Of a DNA stretch of 64,000 nucleotides, positions 63,811 to 64,000 are shown one piece after another. The stretch lies in NCBI RefSeq assembly GCF_020991415.1, contig NZ_JAJMOY010000008.1, forward strand, positions 62,001 to 126,000. The letters run 5' to 3'. Source of the DNA: Flavobacterium sp. ENC (GTDB taxonomy: Bacteria > Bacteroidota > Bacteroidia > Flavobacteriales > Flavobacteriaceae). Position 1 is the stretch's first letter. Each line of letters begins with the position of its first letter. The notes beneath the pieces were generated by a model. That model had not been told where the DNA came from and made no database searches. It saw nothing but the letters and a program-made list of their open reading frames with translations. The position numbers and the translations under genes are program-made.

Positions 63811-64000
63811 TTAAACATTATCACTCGCAAACCATTCGGCGAATGAAGATTCTGTTTCCTGAAGTTTAAGGGAAAAAAGTGAAATTCCGGCAGGCAGACG
63901 CGCGATGATCCTTTCTGAGAAATCGACTACCATATTTTCGCTTGTTGGCTGATAATCTACTAAAATCACATGATGCCCACGATTTTTCAATTCATTAGCC
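63811..64000 (-). CDS. queD: 6-carboxytetrahydropterin synthase (QueD)-like, 3' part only
   Basis: The right edge cuts this gene; 62 codons and the stop are present. The sequence LVDYQPTSENMVVDFSERII is the family's PTxEN segment with the active-site Glu, and LQETESSFAEWF matches the ET....WxxY/F end. The fold is that of 6-pyruvoyl-tetrahydropterin synthases. In bacteria such proteins make 6-carboxy-tetrahydropterin for the queuosine pathway. The N-terminal zinc-binding His residues lie outside the window. Upstream of the lpxH gene on the same strand. Confidence 0.85.
   Translation of the reverse strand, partial: ANELKNRGHHVILVDYQPTSENMVVDFSERIIARLPAGISLFSLKLQETESSFAEWFASDNV

Overview
The window is AT-rich chromosomal DNA from a Bacteroidota member, most probably Flavobacterium or a close relative. 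Pointers are: many intergenic copies of the Bacteroidota -7 promoter motif TAnnTTTG, a type IX secretion (T9SS) C-terminal sorting domain, families typical of this group (DUF4271, DUF4296, DUF3098, DUF5686 and carboxypeptidase-regulatory-domain proteins), and gaps filled with palindromic repeats. About 58 protein genes are supported. I recognised no rRNA, tRNA, CRISPR array, prophage or intact insertion sequence. Both ends cut a gene: a GNAT acetyltransferase on the left and a QueD-like pterin synthase on the right.

Left part (1-8.6 kb): aspartate kinase, a small XRE-type repressor with operator-like repeats at its own promoter, an unrecognised membrane protein, a giant outer-membrane barrel protein, an exported Ala/Lys-rich protein ending in a PBCV basic-adaptor motif, and a glycosyltransferase.

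Phosphate locus (8.6-16.9 kb): on the minus strand an OprO/P-type porin, a PhoR-like kinase and a PhoB-like regulator; divergently, a TonB-dependent receptor, a probably surface-exposed beta-helix lipoprotein and a tiny protein that is little more than a signal peptide plus a T9SS sorting domain. Three promoters (porin, receptor, lipoprotein) carry TAA(C/T) repeats at exact 11-bp steps, with one repeat always 25 nt from the start of the -7 element. I read these as PhoB boxes and the locus as a phosphate-starvation outer-membrane uptake module. This is the most interesting system in the window.

Middle (17-34 kb): a LuxE-like enzyme with a degenerate copy of its 3' end about 0.5 kb downstream, across a small membrane-protein gene; tyrS; an NAD-dependent epimerase; an operon of polyprenol-phosphate mannosyltransferase, dihydroorotase and a DUF4296 lipoprotein; DUF4271 plus uroporphyrinogen-III synthase; an Lrp regulator; a zinc metallopeptidase; a coupled operon of exported alpha/beta hydrolase, ECF sigma factor and membrane protein; and leuS, whose editing domain holds an in-frame insert resembling a local intergenic palindrome.

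Right part (34-64 kb): mostly housekeeping: ftsX-DUF3098-uppP-truB, pyrH-frr, a DUF5686 protein, a Kef-type antiporter, a LytS/LytTR two-component pair, an SMR exporter, an MMPL-type transporter, asnS, rpoN, thymidine kinase, rsmI, a HopJ-family protein, recJ-MFS, a seven-heme lipoprotein cytochrome and lpxH. The gaps hold several distinct repeat families, including a four-copy 153-bp tandem array after rpoN and a repeat-filled 0.8-kb gap between leuS and ftsX.
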